Of a DNA stretch of 64,000 bases, positions 59,940 through 64,000 are shown piece by piece (within the stretch, counting starts at the first letter, position 1; each line of letters opens with the position of its first letter). Both the position numbers and the translations under genes were made by a program. The stretch is taken from the NCBI RefSeq assembly GCF_011386835.1, contig NC_088809.1:4535001-4599000 (forward strand), in the 5' to 3' direction. The stretch comes from Chrysemys picta bellii (taxonomy: Eukaryota > Chordata > Testudines > Emydidae). A model generated the notes under the pieces. It did no database searches. It saw nothing but the letters and a program-made list of their open reading frames with translations, and was not told where the DNA came from.

Positions 59940-62900
59940 AAGTTAGGTGTGGCAATACTCAGCATAGCCATCCCTAAATCCCTTTGTGGAGCTGGGCCCC
60001 AGTGCTGAGACCAGGTCTACTTGGTCTATAGCACAGGTTAACAGCACTGTGACTGTAAGGGAGCTGAGAATGGGCATGCCACAGGCATCTAGCCCTGAGA
60101 CCAGCGGAGAGAAGTTGCTGAGAATGGGCATGCTCAGTTCATACTACAGACAACTCACTAAGACCAAAAGAGCAGAAAATGGGCATGCTTTGTGAATGCC
60201 ACTGAGACCAGGCCAGGGAAACTGAGAACAAGCAGCCTCATTGCACGCCATAGACACAAAGCCCTGAGCCTGGGGGTTGGGGTATCCAAATGTGTGCATG
60301 TGAGAAGCATGCTGGAGCTCCCCTCCCCCTTTTCCTGGTTTGGGGGGTGGAGAGGGAGAGGGCAGCAGGAGAAGAGCTCTAAACTCTGTCTCCAGACACT
60401 TCTCTGGGTGCTCAGCTGCTGTCTTCAACCATCTCTTTTTTCCCATGCACTGAAACAGGGCCGGCCCACAACATTTTGGCACCTGAGGCGGGGAGCTCAA
60501 ATGACGCTCCCTTGCTTGGGCCAAAATTTTGAAAGGTGTCAATTCTGCCTTCCTCCTGTTCTACTCCTCTTATGGTACTGCTCTGCTACCTAACCCAATA
60601 AAGGAGAACGAATAACTTAAAATGCCTTGTTCAAAAATTTTAAGTAACACTTAACTTTCAAACGCCTGAACAGCAAATGTAACTTTTCTTGTCTGCATAG
60701 TAAATACCGGCATTTTTATCTGTTTGAATAATCAAAGTGGTGCTTTCCGTGCCTTCTTGGTTGCAAAGATTTGAACTGCTTCCTGCTGAAGGTCTGGGCC
60801 AGCTCATGCTCTATTGAGATGTTGCAAGGCCGACCAGCCTCTCCTGTGTCATTGTGAGCGTAGATGTGTTTTTATTAACTTTAGTTTGGAGAAGCTGCGT
60901 TCTCCACTGGCAACTGTTACAGGAAGTGTTAGAAGTACGCGCAGAGCAACAAAAGCATTTGGAAAGAGGGTGGTCATCTTATTTGTGCACATATATTCCA
61001 GAACAGTCTCTGGAGTTGATCCTGCTGAAATGTATCTTGAAAGGGCTTTCAGTTCATCACCTAAATCACTCACATCAATATCGCGCATGTCACCATGTGT
61101 CAACACTGTCTCTAGTGCCCTGCATTGCTGGTGCAAGTCTCCTTCAGGTATAGTGAGGAGTTTTGGAATATCATACAACATCCCAAATATACTGCTGTGT
61201 TCCTCGAGCTGCATGAAACATTCTTCAACTGACTGTATTGCACAATCTAGCACCTGGTTAAAGAATTCAACTTTGAATTGTTGTTTGAGTCTCTTATGGG
61301 ATTATCCTGTGCCTCATAATCAAAATGTCGTCTTCTTCGGTGACTGTTGTATTCTTGAATGGGTGGGAAAATAGCTTCAGTGTGAAGTTCCTCTGCCACC
61401 TTCTGTGCACTCTTCAGAATGTTTTGAAATTCCTCATCTGACCGGTAAGACTGTAGGTATGACTTTGCTTTGTGCAGTTGTTCCATTGCTGCAAATATAT
61501 CAAGGTCAACACCTTGGAGTCTCTTGCTTACAACATTTATTTCAAACAGTATGTCATGCCACACACTAAGCCACACAGAAATGTGAAGTTATGTATGTTT
61601 CTGGTGATTCCATTTCCCTCTACCACTGTTCTCCCACGAACAGTTCCTGTCATAGCATTATCCTCCATAATGGCAACTATGGCATCATCTGTCTTCCCAA
61701 TTTGGTGTTTGATAGGCTTTTATCACCTCCACTTGACTTTCCCATCGTATGGCACTCAGTGGTTTCAGTGTCAGAGAGAATGGTCCTAGAAGCTGCTTCA
61801 AAATTTGCCATCGATGAGTTGATGCAGAGAAAAATACATAGATGCTTTGAATTACATTAAAAAATTCAGCAGCCTTACTAGAAACTGATGCTGCATCACT
61901 GACCACCGAGTTCAATAAATGAGAACTGCATGGGACAAAAAAAGCTTGAGGGTTTAACTCTCGGATCCATGTCTGCACTCCTCTGTTCTTTCCTCTCATG
62001 TTGGCACCATTATCGTAGCCCTGACCTCTCATGTCAGCTATCACAATTCCCGTATCTTCCAGCTTTTTAAAGCACATTTGTCATACCAGCTCCTGTAGTA
62101 TCATCAATGTCAATAAATTTCTAGAAAATGCTCTCTGACAGTCACCATTGCAGGGACATTTTCACTAAGTTCTGTTGTTGTTACAAAACGCACTGTTAAA
62201 GTAATTTGTTCCATATGGCTGATGTCAGGTGTGCAGTCCAGAATAACAGAGTAATAACTTGCTGACTTCAGATCTGCCATAATCTTCTGTTCGACGTTTG
62301 TTGCCAGTAACCGTATGATCTCATTTTGAATTGTTTTGCCAAGGTAGTGGTGTGTGTACATTTCTTGGGTGGTGACTCTTCTAAGATGCTCCTAGAGTAC
62401 AGCATCAAACTCAGTCATCGGCTCCACAATTTTAAGGAAGTTTCCATTGTTTGGCACATACAGCTGATCTGAAGTGCCACGCAGTGCTAGGTTTTGGGTA
62501 GCAAGCATTCTCACAGTGGCAAAGAGCCTTTTCAGAACATTTTGCCAGTAAAGAGACTCGATGCAATCTTCTCTTGATGCTGATCATCTATGGTGGCCTT
62601 TAACCTTAGTCTTATCTCAAGCTCTTTCCACATATGGAATGCTCTCTTGTGATTTGCTGCCTTCTCATGGCATGCCAGATTTCTAGCCAGATTTTTCCAG
62701 TTCTTTGTTCCTGTAGAACCCAATGTGGCTGGAACACTGAAGAGTTTACAACAAAAAGAGTATGTAGCATTCTGGGTTTTTGAGTACATAAGCCATGGCC
62801 TCTCTACTTTGTCACCATTGGGGATTTCACGCCAGTAATGTGTTGGATGGAAACTTCTATTTGCATTGTCTTTGGGGAACATGAAGTTTTTCACTTGCTC

Positions 62901-63135
62901 TGGCCCATGCAGTACAAGGAAGTCCCTCAGGCTACTGCTCAAGTGGGTCCACAGTCCTGGATCATCTAGACTTAAGGAACTAAACTCAGCAGCAACTGTT
63001 TCTTGCACCTCCACCACACTCTTCTCTGATTTACACTTTTCTTCAGGAATGTGCATGGTTACATCCATTTGAGATGGAAAGCAATAAAGAGTCCTGTAGC
63101 ACCTTATAGACTAACAGACATATTGGAGCATAAGC

Positions 63136-63163
63136 TTTCGTGGGTCAATACCCACTTTGTCAG
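63136..63163 (-). ncRNA. Hammerhead-ribozyme-like core, minus strand
   Basis: Minus strand reads CTGACAA (one change from CUGANGA), then stem II gtgggt/acccac closing on attg with six perfect pairs, then GAAA, then gc-ttat-gc (short stem III) and tc as a possible cleavage dinucleotide. Layout fits a type I hammerhead; the G-to-A in the CUGA box probably kills it. Stem I pairing is weak. Confidence 0.45.
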
Positions 63164-63167
63164 ATGC

Positions 63168-63195
63168 ATGACGAAGTGGGTATTCAACCAGGAAA
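63168..63195 (+). ncRNA. Hammerhead-ribozyme-like core, plus strand
   Basis: Plus strand of the opposite arm: ATGACGA (first base changed from CUGANGA), degraded stem II gtgggtattcaaccag, GAAA, then gcttatgctc. Mirror copy of the minus-strand core with different mutations. Confidence 0.4.
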
Positions 63196-63485
63196 GCTTA
63201 TGCTCCAATACTTGTCTGTTAGTGTATAAGGTGCCACAGGATGTTGTTGCTTTTTACAGATTTGAGATGGAGATATGGATGCTGCACTAGGTGCCAGGTC
63301 ACCTGCACTCTGACTAATTGGAAGATCAGGCATCTCCTCACCACTCACATCCTCACTGGGGCTGGAAGGCTCACCGTAAACATTTGTGACTATGTATCTC
63401 AGGAGAGATCCTTCTTGCTTAGATAATAAAGCTTCCTTTACTTTCTGAATGCTGCCCCAGAGGGGCGTTTTCTTCTTTCACTCAT

Positions 63486-63992
63486 GACTGCTGTTCTGTG
63501 CCAGTTATAGTGGCTCTCAACACTCAAATGAAGGTGTTAAATAAGCAGACTGATAGCAGGGCCTGAGTGAGGGAAGAGATCAGCGTCTTAAGGGCCTAAC
63601 TGGCTCCTACTACTTCAGTTGATTGCCTGTTCTCCTCAAGTGGGTTCAGACAAGCAGTAGGAAACAGGAAGCTCCTTGAGAAGCTGGTGTGAATCAGTCC
63701 AGGCTCCTGGGGGTGCTGGAGAGGTACATAAGAGGCTCCTCCTCCTCTTTCTCCCTGCAGCTCCTGCTGCTTTGTTATTTCCTCTCACCTTTTCTCCTGC
63801 CTGCCAGTTATGTCTCTTGTGCCCTCCTTCCTCCAGCCCAGCACTCCACCATCTCTGTGCATCTAGAGCAGAGAGGATACATATGCACCAAGAGCAGACA
63901 CAATTTTCTACACTCTGGGTCCTAGTGGCGCCCCCCCACAGTCTGGCATCTGAAGGGGCCGCCTCAGTTCGCTTCATGGTAAGGCCAGCCCT
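63486..63992. other. Upstream non-coding part of the hAT element
   Basis: About 500 bp between the presumed transposase start and the right TIR; would hold its promoter. The overlapping frames of 78-113 aa on both strands lack domains. Confidence 0.6.
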
Positions 63993-64000
63993 GCACTGAA

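Larger units (their letters stand above)
63078..63259. mobile_element. Palindromic retroposon nested in the transposase gene (182 bp)
   Basis: Arms aaagcaataaagagtcctgt ... and their inversion ending ttgctttttacag make a near-complete palindrome; each arm contains ggagcataagctttc or its inverse. An 11-bp duplication atttgagatgg flanks it (63067-63077 and 63260-63270). Removing the insert and one duplication leaves the transposase N-terminal frame open across the site. Each arm carries one hammerhead-like core. Confidence 0.85.
60790..63485 (-). pseudogene. hAT transposase pseudogene (ZMYM1-like architecture)
   Basis: Would cut and paste the surrounding element. Likely original start is the ATG at 63485 (reading MSERRKRPSGAAFRK), stopped after 15 codons. 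Open pieces follow. 63068-62532 has a TTF-type zinc-finger-like segment (RPWLMYSKTQNATYSFCCKL). 62361-62110 is DUF4371-like with VILDCTPDISHMEQ, whose Asp residues fit the first catalytic acid. 62077-61685 has QGYDNGANMRGK, fitting the second catalytic Asp, and a later RW pair. 61576-61247 is a helical spacer. 61253-60849 is the C-terminal dimerisation region with TVASGERSFSKLKLIKTHLR. At least four frame changes or stops separate the pieces, and two more frame changes fall within 70 bp after 60849. The nested repeat at 63078-63259 splits the N-terminal coding part. Not functional. Confidence 0.93.
60456..63993 (-). mobile_element. Near-complete hAT DNA transposon (3538 bp)
   Basis: Left TIR cagggccggcccaca; inverted right TIR cagggctggccttac. 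The left target duplication is cactgaaa (60448-60455); the right flank reads cactgaa at 63994-64000, seven of the eight bases, where the window stops. It encodes a decayed transposase on the minus strand (60790-63485) and holds a nested retroposon (63078-63259). Subterminal gcggggagctcaaatgacgc lies next to the left TIR. Length fits autonomous hAT elements. Confidence 0.95.

Noticed and set aside
60814..61374. 186-aa plus-strand frame
   Set aside because: Antisense shadow of the transposase C-terminal region, which is recognisable on the minus strand.

Overview
This is vertebrate nuclear DNA. It has two spliced coding exons with consensus GT/AG borders, no bacterial-style gene packing, and a dense set of amniote interspersed repeats: CR1 LINEs, MIR-type SINEs, hAT-type and other terminal-inverted-repeat (TIR) elements. 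The combination of CR1 subfamilies, hAT miniature elements and palindromic repeats is the one I associate with turtles. A crocodilian is the main alternative. The species call rests on remembered repeat families, not on a search.

The only protein-coding gene I can support is DOC2B (double C2-like domain protein beta, a calcium sensor for exocytosis). Two consecutive plus-strand exons lie at 37510-37636 and 38392-38549, separated by a 755-bp intron. They encode the end of the C2A domain, the linker, and the start of C2B through its first calcium loop. I found no neighbouring exon in the 37.5 kb upstream or the 25.4 kb downstream, so most of the window is probably intronic sequence of this gene.

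Layout. 1-3.3 kb: unique DNA, one MIR and two adjacent hAT miniature elements. 4.5-7.3 kb: a 0.7-kb TIR element and a shorter one. 7.3-15.6 kb: mostly unique, with scattered MIR and old palindromic repeats. 15.6-20 kb: a repeat cluster (CR1, MITE, second copy of the 0.7-kb TIR element, palindromic retroposon, AT-rich block, long antisense CR1). 20-24.8 kb: unique, with a 233-codon open frame of unknown meaning. 24.8-28 kb: four mobile elements. 28-35.7 kb: MIR copies, TIR elements, a hAT element inserted in another repeat, and two simple-repeat tracts. 35.7-39 kb: the DOC2B exons. 39-60 kb: mixed unique and repeat DNA, including a 678-bp hAT element and a TA-flanked MITE nested in a CR1. 60.4 kb to the end: an almost complete but decayed hAT transposon (3538 bp) whose right-hand target duplication runs off the window.

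The most interesting signal is a group of four palindromic retroposed repeats (17061, 25482, 59804, 63078). Each has a 10-12-bp target-site duplication, and three keep remnants of a hammerhead-ribozyme-like core (CTGANGA, stem, GAAA). One of them is inserted inside the transposase gene of the hAT element.
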